DNA of 64,000 bases, taken from positions 1 through 64,000 of the forward strand of contig JAZKIY010000050.1 in the NCBI GenBank assembly GCA_040384665.1, in the 5' to 3' direction. The number at the start of each line of letters is the position of its first letter. Within the stretch, counting starts at the first letter, position 1. The position numbers were made by a program, and so were the translations under genes. Under the pieces are notes generated by a model. It ran no database searches, was not told the origin of the DNA, and saw only the letters and a program-made list of their open reading frames with translations. This document shows positions 1-7,171 of this stretch, piece after piece. The stretch is from PCRC01 sp040384665 (lineage in GTDB: Bacteria > Pseudomonadota > Gammaproteobacteria > Burkholderiales > Burkholderiaceae_C).

Positions 1-67
1 ACAGCCCCCCGCCGTACCGGCCAAAGGGCGTGCGGATCGCGTCGCAGATGAAAGCTTGTGGGGTCAT
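1..67 (-). CDS. Thiolase (3-oxoadipyl-CoA/acetyl-CoA type), N-terminal fragment
   Basis: Only the first 22 codons are in the window; the gene runs off the left edge. The frame from the ATG at 65-67 contains ICDAIRTPFGRYGG, which I recognise as the opening strand and loop of degradative thiolases of the PcaF/PaaJ type (cleavage of 3-oxoadipyl-CoA into succinyl-CoA and acetyl-CoA). The catalytic cysteine and the residues that separate 3-oxoadipyl-CoA thiolase from acetyl-CoA acetyltransferase lie outside, so the substrate is inferred from the N-terminus only. Confidence 0.7.
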   Translation of the reverse strand, partial: MTPQAFICDAIRTPFGRYGGGL

Positions 68-176
68 GACAGTCCTGAATCACATGGGTTTGAACACCAC
101 GCCAGACCCATGCAGTCATGCACGGGGCCTGGCACCGCGCGTACTGTAGCGCGGCACCCGGCCACCCGCTGTCACC

Positions 177-398
177 TCAGGATTTGCGGCCACCCAACGC
201 CAGCGCCGCCACACCCGCGACCACAGCGGCAATGCTCAGCCACTGCGGGAAGTTGACGGTTTCTTTCTCTTTCACGGTCAGCTCAATCGGGCCGATCTTG
301 GCAGCGGTCGAGTCTTTGGTGAAGCTGAAACCACCGGTGAAAAAGCCGGCAATGCCGACCACAATCAAAATGATGCCAACAATGCGAACAGCGCCCAT
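177..398 (-). CDS. Small two-helix membrane protein, unknown function
   Basis: A 73-residue protein starting at the ATG at 396-398, preceded by a good ribosome site (GAGGAG). It has a hydrophobic helix at about residues 7-20, a short polar middle rich in K, E and T, a second hydrophobic helix at about 54-69, and ends GGRKS. This looks like a small inner-membrane protein with both termini on the same side. The frame stays open far upstream, but the extension is antisense to the DUF1841 gene and lacks its own ribosome site, so I chose the internal start. I know no function for it. Confidence 0.7.
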   Translation of the reverse strand: MGAVRIVGIILIVVGIAGFFTGGFSFTKDSTAAKIGPIELTVKEKETVNFPQWLSIAAVVAGVAALALGGRKS

Positions 399-497
399 GG
401 GTTTCTCCTCGCCGGGTTTTGCATGAATGGCCCGCACGTCCCGGACTGCGCCGCTGGCCTGCCTGCAATATAGCCGGTCGCGTGCTACGCTCTTCCG

Positions 498-932
498 ATG
501 TTTTCTCCGTCCCAAGCCGATGTGCGCCGCTTTTTCTGCGACGTGCGCGCCAAAACCCAAGCCCAGGCACCGCTGGAAGCGATCGAGACCCTCGCTGGCC
601 AGTGGATTGACGAACACCCCGAGTACCACACCGAGCTGGCCGACGTGGACGCCGCGCTGGCCCAAATGGCCGAGGTGGACACCGGTCGCACCAACCCGTT
701 TCTGCATTTGTCGATGCACCTGTCGATCAGCGAGCAGTGCTCGATCGACCAGCCACGTGGCATCCGCCAGGCGGTGGAACTGCTGACCGCGCGATGCGAC
801 TCGCTGCACGACGCGCACCACGAAGCCATGGAATGCCTGGGCCAGATGCTGTGGGAAAGCCAACGCGCCGGCCGGCCACCCGACGGTGCCGCCTACGTGG
901 CCTGCGTACAGCAGCGCGCCACCCGCGACTGA
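498..932 (+). CDS. DUF1841 family protein
   Basis: A 144-residue soluble protein with no signal peptide or membrane segment, recognised as DUF1841 from its whole architecture: N-terminal FSPSQADVRRFF, a central HPEYHTEL, and the His/Met-containing NPFLHLSMHLSISEQ followed by a helical tail with HDAHHEAMECL. The family is widespread in beta- and gammaproteobacteria and has no established function. The clustered histidines, glutamates and cysteines in the tail could bind a metal, but that is my inference. It stands alone, divergent from the small membrane protein. Confidence 0.85.
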   Translation: MFSPSQADVRRFFCDVRAKTQAQAPLEAIETLAGQWIDEHPEYHTELADVDAALAQMAEVDTGRTNPFLHLSMHLSISEQCSIDQPRGIRQAVELLTARCDSLHDAHHEAMECLGQMLWESQRAGRPPDGAAYVACVQQRATRD

Positions 933-950
933 ACCACCAGCGGGTCAAGC

Positions 951-992
951 GCTACTGATTCAATAGCGCGATTGCCAGATTTCACTAAGGCT
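951..992 (-). repeat. Dispersed repeat, copy A (intergenic)
   Basis: Read on the minus strand it begins AGCCTTAGTGAAATCTGG and ends GCTATTGAATCAGTAGC. The first block recurs at 19033, 29649, 52417 and 56229; the second block resembles the end of the copy at 63402. It lies between DUF1841 and the cytochrome c terminator. Confidence 0.65.
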
Positions 993-1009
993 CAAGCCCG
1001 ATTTGGCAT

Positions 1010-1036
1010 AAAAAAAGCCGCTCAGAGAGCGGCTTT
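1010..1036 (-). terminator. Rho-independent terminator of the diheme cytochrome c gene
   Basis: A perfect hairpin with stem AGCCGCTC/GAGCGGCT and a 3-base loop, followed on the minus strand by a run of seven T. It lies 20 bases beyond the cytochrome stop codon. Confidence 0.85.
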
Positions 1037-1055
1037 GGCTGGCAAAAGACCGTTT

Positions 1056-1721
1056 TCAGCGGAATTTGCTCTGTGGCACGACCTTGAGGTCGCCGTCCAC
1101 ACCGGCAATGTAGTTGGACAGCGCCTTCAGTTCGGCGTTGGAGTACTGCTTGGCAATACCGCCCATGATGCCGTTGGCGCGGCCCACGTTGGGGTTGTTC
1201 TCGGTCTTGTAGGCCTTGAGCGCCACAAACAGGTAGTCGGCGTGCTGGCCAGCGATCTTGGGGTACGACGGGTCGATGGGCTTGGCGAAGTTGTCGCCGT
1301 GGCAGGACACGCAGGCACCCTTCTTGACCAACTCGGCCACTTTGGCCGGTGCTTCAGGCGCCTTGGCGGGCAGGGTCTCGCCCTCCACCTTGCCGTGCAC
1401 CGCGTAGTAGGCGGCCACGTCGGCCATGTCCTGGTCAGACATGGGTTCGGCAATGCTGCGCATCGTGGGGTGCTTGCGTTCGCCTTTTTTGTAGGCAGTC
1501 AGGGCCGACACGATGTACTTGGCGCTCTGGCCAGAGATCTTGGGTACTTTGTAAACTTCGGGGAAGCTGGCCTGGTAACCCTTGATGCCGTGGCAACCAA
1601 TGCACAGCGAAATCTTGCTTTCGCCGGCTTTGGCATTGCCGGTTACTTCCTGGGCCAGGGCCGACAGCGAGGTCACTGACGTGACAGCCAGGGCGAATAC
1701 GGTGGTCAACAACTTGTTCAT
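1056..1721 (-). CDS. Diheme cytochrome c (c4-like)
   Basis: A 221-residue periplasmic electron carrier. Residues 1-24 are a clear Sec signal peptide ending SALAQ. Two class I cytochrome c domains follow, with heme motifs CIGCH in the first half and CVSCH in the second; methionines in RSIAEPMSDQD and NGIMGGIA fit the axial ligand positions of cytochrome c4. Such proteins shuttle electrons between the bc1 complex and terminal oxidases. It is a single-gene unit with its own terminator and is divergent from the MoxR gene. The assignment as diheme c is firm; the exact redox partner is not visible. Confidence 0.9.
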   Translation of the reverse strand: MNKLLTTVFALAVTSVTSLSALAQEVTGNAKAGESKISLCIGCHGIKGYQASFPEVYKVPKISGQSAKYIVSALTAYKKGERKHPTMRSIAEPMSDQDMADVAAYYAVHGKVEGETLPAKAPEAPAKVAELVKKGACVSCHGDNFAKPIDPSYPKIAGQHADYLFVALKAYKTENNPNVGRANGIMGGIAKQYSNAELKALSNYIAGVDGDLKVVPQSKFR

Positions 1722-1806
1722 TTTGCGCGCACAATCTTGAGGAACTTCTGCCTGAAATCAGCTTGCGATTATAGCGGGCGCAACCCTTACCGAATCTGAC
1801 CCTCCC

Positions 1807-2661
1807 ATGAAATTCCAAGGCTCCCAGACCTACGTCGCCACCCAAGACCTGATGCTGGCGGTCAACGCCGCCATCACCCTCAAGCGCCCGCTGCTTGTGA
1901 AAGGCGAGCCCGGCACCGGTAAAACCATGCTGGCCGAAGAAGTGGCCGCGGCACTCAATATGCCGTTGTTGCAATGGCACATCAAGTCCACCACCAAAGC
2001 CCAGCAAGGCCTGTACGAGTACGACGCGGTGAGCCGGTTGCGTGATTCGCAGCTGGCCGACGTGGACGGCGGCGAACGCGTCAAGAACATCCACAACTAC
2101 ATCGTGCAGGGCGTGCTGTGGCAGGCCTTCACATCGGACGCGCCGGTGGCGCTGCTGATCGACGAGATCGACAAAGCCGACATTGAATTCCCGAACGACC
2201 TGCTGCGCGAGATCGACCGCATGGAGTTCTACTGCTACGAGACGCGCGAACTCATCAAGGCCAAACACCGGCCACTGGTGTTCATCACCTCCAACAACGA
2301 AAAAGAGCTGCCCGACGCCTTCCTGCGCCGCTGCTTCTTCCACTTCATCAAGTTTCCGGATGCGGTCACGATGCAACAGATCGTGGACGTACACTTCCCC
2401 GGCCTGAAGAAAGAGCTGTTGACGGCGGCGATGAAGACCTTCTTCGACATCCGCAACCTGCCCGGCCTGAAGAAAAAGCCCTCGACCTCCGAACTGCTGG
2501 ACTGGCTCAAGCTGCTGGTGGCCGAAGACATCCCGCTGGAAGCCCTGCAAAGCAAAGACGACAAGGTGGCCGTGCCGCCACTGGTCGGTGCCTTGCTGAA
2601 GAACGAGCAGGACGTCACATTGTTTGAAAAACTGGTGTTCATGCAACGCCACAACCGCTGA
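1807..2661 (+). CDS. MoxR-family AAA+ ATPase
   Basis: A 284-residue AAA+ ATPase. Walker A is GEPGTGKT at residues 33-40, Walker B is ALLIDEIDKAD, sensor 1 is FITSNN and an arginine-finger region FLRRCFFHF follows, all typical of MoxR. MoxR ATPases act as chaperones that mature metalloenzymes or protein complexes together with VWA-domain partners. The VWA protein at 3508-4698 is the likely partner, so the four genes 1807-4698 are probably one operon. The client of this system is not evident; a nearby cytochrome P460 is one possibility but there is no direct support. Confidence 0.9.
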   Translation: MKFQGSQTYVATQDLMLAVNAAITLKRPLLVKGEPGTGKTMLAEEVAAALNMPLLQWHIKSTTKAQQGLYEYDAVSRLRDSQLADVDGGERVKNIHNYIVQGVLWQAFTSDAPVALLIDEIDKADIEFPNDLLREIDRMEFYCYETRELIKAKHRPLVFITSNNEKELPDAFLRRCFFHFIKFPDAVTMQQIVDVHFPGLKKELLTAAMKTFFDIRNLPGLKKKPSTSELLDWLKLLVAEDIPLEALQSKDDKVAVPPLVGALLKNEQDVTLFEKLVFMQRHNR

Positions 2662-2671
2662 ACACAACCCC

Positions 2672-2896
2672 ATGGCAAATCAATTATTGGTAGAAGGTAT
2701 CTCCGACGCGGTCGGTTTTGTCGGTGGCGCGCTGGCCGGCTTCTGGCTGAGCAACATCCTTGGTCTGGACATCTTTGCCGACGGCTACAGCAATGCCAGC
2801 ATCTTTGGCATCCTGCTGGTGGGCCTGGGCGGTGGCGGCGGCCTGCACATGGCCCGACGCTGGCGCCGGGCCCGTCCAGACCCCGACGAGGAATGA
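2672..2896 (+). CDS. Small membrane protein within the MoxR-VWA module
   Basis: A 74-residue protein starting 10 bases after the moxR-like stop. It has one long hydrophobic segment around residues 9-25 and a second Gly-rich one (FGILLVGLGGGGGL) at about 45-58, then a basic and acidic tail (ARRWRRARPDPDEE). It looks like a small inner-membrane protein; the basic tail suggests a cytoplasmic C-terminus. Its position between a MoxR ATPase and a VWA protein suggests a membrane anchor for the module, which is inference. No named family recognised. Confidence 0.7.
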   Translation: MANQLLVEGISDAVGFVGGALAGFWLSNILGLDIFADGYSNASIFGILLVGLGGGGGLHMARRWRRARPDPDEE

Positions 2897-2906
2897 GACC
2901 CCGCGC

Positions 2907-3503
2907 ATGAGCGGCTTCCTGCAGCCGGTGTGCCTGCGTGGACAGCACGTGACACTGGAACCGTTGTCGCTCGCCCACGCGCCCGAAGCGGTGGATGCGG
3001 TGCACGACGGCAATGTATGGCAGCTCTGGTACACCACCATCCCCGCGCCCGACCACATGCGCGCTGGCATCGAGGCCCGCCTGAAACTGCAACAACAGGG
3101 CAGCATGCTGCCCTTTGCGGTACGCGACGCCACGGGCCGCTTCGCCGGCATGACCACCTTCATGAACGCGGACGCCACCCACCGCCGGGTTGAGATCGGC
3201 AGCACCTGGTACCGCCAGAGCGTGCAGCGCACACCGCTCAATACCGAGGCCAAACTGCTGCTGTTGACCCACGCCTTTGAAACCTGGCGTTGCATCGCGG
3301 TCGAATTCCGCACCCACTGGTTCAACCAGGCCAGCCGCGCGGCCATCACCCGCCTCGGTGCCAAACAAGACGGCGTGCTGCGCAACCACCAGCGCCTGCC
3401 CGACGGCAGCTTGCGCGACACCGTGGTTTTCAGCATCATCGAGTCCGAGTGGCCCGCCGTGAAGGCGCACCTGACCCACCAACTGTCACGTCCCCGGGAT
3501 TGA
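2907..3503 (+). CDS. GNAT-family N-acetyltransferase (RimJ/RimL-like)
   Basis: A 198-residue protein with the RimJ/RimL-type GNAT layout: start LRGQHVTLEPLSLAHAP, the β4 region RVEIGSTWYRQSVQRTPLNTEAK and the motif around FRTHWFNQASRAAITRLGAKQDGVLRNH. This class acetylates protein N-termini, aminoglycosides or small amines using acetyl-CoA; the substrate cannot be told from the sequence. It starts 10 bases after the small membrane protein and ends 4 bases before the VWA gene, so it is embedded in the MoxR-VWA operon, where an acetyltransferase is not usual. Confidence 0.85.
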   Translation: MSGFLQPVCLRGQHVTLEPLSLAHAPEAVDAVHDGNVWQLWYTTIPAPDHMRAGIEARLKLQQQGSMLPFAVRDATGRFAGMTTFMNADATHRRVEIGSTWYRQSVQRTPLNTEAKLLLLTHAFETWRCIAVEFRTHWFNQASRAAITRLGAKQDGVLRNHQRLPDGSLRDTVVFSIIESEWPAVKAHLTHQLSRPRD

Positions 3504-3507
3504 CACC

Positions 3508-4698
3508 ATGCTCATCGATTTTTTCTACACCCTGCGTTCCGCCAAACTGCCGGTCTCGGTCAAGGAATACCTGACGCTGATGGAAGCGCTGAAAGAGGGC
3601 GTGGTCGGCCCGGCGAGTGAAGATGGCTACAAGATCGACGACTTTTACTTCCTCAGCCGCACCGCGCTGGTGAAAGACGAAAAGCACTACGACAAGTTCG
3701 ACCGCGCCTTCGCCGCCTACTTCAAGGGCGTGGAAATGGTGGCCGACTTCACCAAAGACGTGCCGCTCGAATGGCTGCGCAAGAACCTGGAACTGGAACT
3801 GAGCGCAGAAGAAAAGGCCAAGATCGAGAAGATGGGTTGGGACGAACTGATGGAAACGCTGAAAAAGCGTTTTGAAGAGCAGAAGGAGCGCCACGAAGGC
3901 GGCAGCAAATGGATCGGCACCGGTGGCACGTCACCGTTTGGCGCCAACGGCTTCAACCCGCAAGGCATCCGGATTGGCCAGGAGAAAGGCCGCAACAAAA
4001 GCGCGGTGAAAGTCTGGGACCAGCGCGCCTACAAAGACTACGACGATTCGCAGGAACTGGGCACACGCAACATCAAGGTCGCCATGCGCCGGCTGCGCAA
4101 GTTCGCCCGCGAAGGCCATGTGGAAGAACTGGACCTGGACAACACCATCCGTTCCACCGCCGCCAACGCCGGCTGGCTCGACATCAAGATGGTGCCCGAG
4201 CGCCACAACAATGTGAAGGTGCTGCTGCTGATGGACGTGGGCGGCACCATGGACGAACACATTGCCCGGGTGGAAGAAATGTTCTCGGCCGCCAAAGCCG
4301 AGTTCAAGCACATGGAGTTTTACTACTTCCACAACTGCGTCTACGACTTCATGTGGAAAAACAACCGGCGCCGCTTCAGCGAAAAATTCGCCACACAGGA
4401 CATTCTGCGCAAATACAACAAAGACTACAAACTGATCTTTGTCGGTGACGCCACCATGAGCCCCTACGAAATCCTGCAGCCTGGCGGCAGTGTGGAATAC
4501 AACAACGAAGAATCGGGCGCGGTCTGGCTCGACCGGCTGACCCAGGCTTTCCCGAAATTCGTCTGGATCAACCCCGAACCCCAGGGTGTGTGGCAGTACC
4601 GCCAGAGCATTTCCATCGTTCAGCAACTGATGGGCAACCGCATGGTGCCGCTGACGCTGAAAGGCCTGGAAGAAGGCATGAAAACACTGAACCGGTAA
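3508..4698 (+). CDS. VWA domain-containing CoxE-like protein
   Basis: A 396-residue cytoplasmic protein. The N-terminal part (FFYTLRSAKLPVSVKEYLTLMEAL) is the recognisable start of CoxE-like VWA proteins. The C-terminal half is a von Willebrand A fold with MIDAS-like motif DVGGTMDEH at residues 243-251 (DxGxT rather than DxSxS) and a later Thr/Asp in VGDATMSPYE. Such proteins pair with MoxR ATPases in the maturation or activation of enzyme complexes. It is the last gene of the 1807-4698 cluster. CoxE proper belongs to CO dehydrogenase; no CO dehydrogenase gene is in this window. Confidence 0.9.
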   Translation: MLIDFFYTLRSAKLPVSVKEYLTLMEALKEGVVGPASEDGYKIDDFYFLSRTALVKDEKHYDKFDRAFAAYFKGVEMVADFTKDVPLEWLRKNLELELSAEEKAKIEKMGWDELMETLKKRFEEQKERHEGGSKWIGTGGTSPFGANGFNPQGIRIGQEKGRNKSAVKVWDQRAYKDYDDSQELGTRNIKVAMRRLRKFAREGHVEELDLDNTIRSTAANAGWLDIKMVPERHNNVKVLLLMDVGGTMDEHIARVEEMFSAAKAEFKHMEFYYFHNCVYDFMWKNNRRRFSEKFATQDILRKYNKDYKLIFVGDATMSPYEILQPGGSVEYNNEESGAVWLDRLTQAFPKFVWINPEPQGVWQYRQSISIVQQLMGNRMVPLTLKGLEEGMKTLNR

Positions 4699-4817
4699 GC
4701 AACCAGTAAGCCGTTGGTTCTGACCCACTCAGGGGAAAAACTCAGACCAAATTAAGCGGCCTTTGCTATCATGTTTTTCACGGTATCTTCCGTTCAGATT
4801 ACAAGGAAATAAATCAC

Positions 4818-5483
4818 ATGTCACTGAAAATCACTGCTTCACTGTTGGCCATTGCGTGCGCCGTCATCGCTGGTTGTGCCACAGGCCCGGCAACCCCACC
4901 GCCCGCTTTGGTCGACGGTCAACTGGCCCAGCCTGCTGACTACAAAACATGGCCCAAGTTCTTGTCCAACATCCAGCGCCCTGAAGTCAAACAGGTTCGC
5001 GAAATTTACATGAACAAAGTGGCCTCCACCGCTGTGCGTGGCCAGCCCTTCCCACAAGGCAGCCAGTTCGTGATGGAGAACTACGCCGCTGTGGCCAACC
5101 CAGACGGCACGCTGCAAAAAGGTGCGGACGGCAACCTCGTCAAAGGCAACCTGGTCGCCGTGTTCGTGATGGGCAAGAACCCCGGCTGGGGCCAGAACGT
5201 GGCGCCTGAGCTGCGCACCGGCAACTGGATCTTCGCTGGCTACAAACCCACCGGCGACAAAGTGGACGCAGACCCCGTCTCCTGCCGCGGCTGCCACATC
5301 GCCGCCACGCCAGACGGCACCAAAGGCGCTGGCCCAGCCCGCGACTGGGTGATCCGTTATGACCAGTACTTTGACCAGAAGAAAGCCGGCCTGACCACCG
5401 AAGCCGTCATGGCCTCACTGTCGGCTGCACACGGTGGCATGAGCGCGCAAGACCTGCACAGCGTCAGCGCCCTGCAACGCTAA
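4818..5483 (+). CDS. Cytochrome P460 family lipoprotein
   Basis: A 221-residue exported heme protein. The N-terminus has a lipoprotein signal with lipobox VIAGC (Cys at residue 20), followed by a Pro/Thr linker. The body matches cytochrome P460 (WPKFLSNIQRP, and the heme motif CRGCH at residues 156-160 close to the C-terminus). Cytochromes P460 oxidise hydroxylamine or related small nitrogen compounds, or bind NO, through a Lys-crosslinked heme; which activity applies here is unknown. A ribosome site (AAGGAAA) precedes the start. It follows the VWA gene by 119 bases and is probably transcribed separately. Confidence 0.85.
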   Translation: MSLKITASLLAIACAVIAGCATGPATPPPALVDGQLAQPADYKTWPKFLSNIQRPEVKQVREIYMNKVASTAVRGQPFPQGSQFVMENYAAVANPDGTLQKGADGNLVKGNLVAVFVMGKNPGWGQNVAPELRTGNWIFAGYKPTGDKVDADPVSCRGCHIAATPDGTKGAGPARDWVIRYDQYFDQKKAGLTTEAVMASLSAAHGGMSAQDLHSVSALQR

Positions 5484-5521
5484 GCCCTCCCGTGACCCTG
5501 GCCTTCGGGCCGTCACACCAT

Positions 5522-5549
5522 CGCCGCTACAGCGCAAGCTCTAGCGGCG
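5522..5549 (+). other. Stable hairpin upstream of tRNA-Arg
   Basis: Inverted repeat CGCCGCTA / TAGCGGCG with an inner AGC/GCT extension closed by a GCAA tetraloop. It has no T tract. A possible -10 box, GATAAT at 5549-5554, begins at its right arm, so it may overlap the tRNA promoter; it could equally be the weak 3' end of the cytochrome P460 transcript. Confidence 0.4.
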
Positions 5550-5565
5550 ATAATCTTTGGGCTGC

Positions 5566-5640
5566 GCCGCCGTAGTTCAATGGATAGAACGGGGACCTCC
5601 TAAGTCTCAGATACAGGTTCGATTCCTGTCGGGGGCGCCA
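5566..5640 (+). tRNA. tRNA-Arg (anticodon CCU)
   Basis: A 75-base cloverleaf with encoded CCA. D arm GTTC/GAAC, anticodon loop CTCCTAA (anticodon CCU, reading AGG), T arm ACAGG/CCTGT with TTCGATT loop. The acceptor stem pairs GCCGCCG with CGGGGGC, which leaves a G-G mismatch at pair 4-69; the related tRNAs I know have C at position 4. A small T-rich hairpin (5641-5656) follows directly and may terminate it. It lies between the cytochrome P460 gene and the convergent livF. Confidence 0.93.
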
Positions 5641-5664
5641 CTTTTTCGAGAAAAAGGCAGCACC

Positions 5665-6381
5665 TCATTCGCCGAGGTAAGCCGCCCGCACCCGTTCATC
5701 CTGCAGCAAGTCGCTGCCCGCGCCCGACATGCTGATCAGGCCAGACTCCATCACGTAGGCGCGGTCGGCAATGGCCAGCGCCCGGCTGGCGTTTTGTTCC
5801 ACCAGCAGCAGGGTCACGCCCTGTGCGGCCACATCGCGGATGACTTCGAAAATCTTGTCCACCATGATGGGCGACAGTCCCATGGACGGCTCGTCCAGCA
5901 GCAGCAGCTTGGGTCGGCTCATCAGCGCACGGCCCATGGCCAGCATCTGTTGCTCGCCGCCAGAAAGGGTACCGGCCAGCTGGCTGCGGCGTTCTTTCAA
6001 GCGCGGGAAAATGCCGAACACCTTGTCCAGATCGTCGGCAATGCCCGCGGTGTCGCGCCGCACATAGGCGCCCATCTGCAGGTTCTCGGTGATGGTCATG
6101 CGGGTGAACACGCCGCGACCTTCCGGCACCATGGCCAGCCCCTGCTTGACCAAGTCCCACGCGCCCTGGCCCTGAACGCTGTGGCCGAGGTAGGCAATCT
6201 GGCCACCGTTCAGCGGCAGGCTCCCGGTGATGGCCTTCATGGTGGTGGTTTTGCCAGCGCCATTGGAGCCGATCAATGACACCACTTCGCCCTCATGCAC
6301 CTCGAAGGCGATGCCCTTCACCGCCTCAATGCCACCATAGGCCACTTTCAGGCCACTGACCTGGAGCAGTGCTTCGCTCAT
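5665..6381 (-). CDS. livF: LivF, ATP-binding protein of branched-chain amino acid ABC transporter
   Basis: A 238-residue ABC ATPase of the LivF type: Walker A GSNGAGKTTT, Q-loop region MVPEGRGVF, signature LSGGEQQML and Walker B LLLLDEPSMGL. With LivG it forms the nucleotide-binding pair that powers uptake of Leu/Ile/Val or a related amide or aromatic acid. I placed the start at the ATG at 6379-6381, which overlaps the livG stop by four bases (ATGA), indicating translational coupling. It is the last gene of livHMGF. No periplasmic binding protein gene is in the window. Confidence 0.93.
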   Translation of the reverse strand: MSEALLQVSGLKVAYGGIEAVKGIAFEVHEGEVVSLIGSNGAGKTTTMKAITGSLPLNGGQIAYLGHSVQGQGAWDLVKQGLAMVPEGRGVFTRMTITENLQMGAYVRRDTAGIADDLDKVFGIFPRLKERRSQLAGTLSGGEQQMLAMGRALMSRPKLLLLDEPSMGLSPIMVDKIFEVIRDVAAQGVTLLLVEQNASRALAIADRAYVMESGLISMSGAGSDLLQDERVRAAYLGE

Positions 6382-7169
6382 GCGGCCACCTGCGTTTTGG
6401 GTGCGGTGCCGTGGCCGAGGTAGGCCTCGATCACTTTCTCGTTTTTCTGCACCTCGGCCGGCGTGCCCTCGGCAATTTGTTTGCCGTAGTCGAGCACGGT
6501 GACGCGGTCGCACAACCCCATGACCAGCTTCACATCGTGCTCGATCAGCAGGATGGTTCGGTTGTCGTTGCGGATCTGGTCGATCAGTACGCGCAGCTGC
6601 ACCTTCTCGGTGGCGTTCATGCCGGCGGCGGGTTCGTCCAGAGCGATCAGCTGCGGGTCGGTTGCCAGCGCGCGGGCGATTTCCAGCCGGCGCTGGTCGC
6701 CGTAGCTCAGCGTGCGGGCCTTGTAGTCGGCGTACTTGCCAATGCCCACGTAGTCCAGCAGTTCCTGAGCACGCTGGGCAATGGCTTTTTCTTCCGCCTT
6801 GAAGCCAGGTGTGCGGAAAATCGCGCCCAGCAGCCCGGAACGGGTGCGGATGTGGCGGCCCACCATCACATTCTCGAGCGCGGTCATCTCGGCAAACAGC
6901 CGGATGTTCTGAAAAGTGCGCGCAATCCCAGCCTTGGCCACTTGGTGAACCGCCGTGGGCTGGTAGGGCTTGCCAGCCAGCTCGAAATGCCCGCTGTCTG
7001 GCGTGTAGAGGCCGGTGATGACGTTGAAAAAGGTGGTTTTGCCCGCGCCATTCGGGCCGATCAGGCCATAGACCTGCCCACGCTCGATGCGCATGCCCAC
7101 GTCGCTCAACGCCTGCAAGCCGCCAAAGCGCTTGGAGATGCCGGAGACGTTGAGAACGGGCTCTGCCAT
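6378..7169 (-). CDS. livG: LivG, ATP-binding protein of branched-chain amino acid ABC transporter
   Basis: A 263-residue ABC ATPase with Walker A GPNGAGKTTF, LivG-type signature LSYGDQRRLEIARAL, Walker B LIALDEPAAGMN and the C-terminal BCA_ABC extension ending in EAYLGHG. It hydrolyses ATP for the LivHM permease. The ATG at 7167-7169 gives the family-typical start MAEPVLNVSGISKRFGG, two bases after the livM stop; the open frame upstream overlaps livM and was not used. Confidence 0.94.
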   Translation of the reverse strand: MAEPVLNVSGISKRFGGLQALSDVGMRIERGQVYGLIGPNGAGKTTFFNVITGLYTPDSGHFELAGKPYQPTAVHQVAKAGIARTFQNIRLFAEMTALENVMVGRHIRTRSGLLGAIFRTPGFKAEEKAIAQRAQELLDYVGIGKYADYKARTLSYGDQRRLEIARALATDPQLIALDEPAAGMNATEKVQLRVLIDQIRNDNRTILLIEHDVKLVMGLCDRVTVLDYGKQIAEGTPAEVQKNEKVIEAYLGHGTAPKTQVAA

Positions 7170-7171
7170 GC

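Noticed and set aside
177..863. Longer version of the small membrane protein
   Set aside because: The extra N-terminal part is antisense to DUF1841, and the internal ATG has a strong ribosome site.
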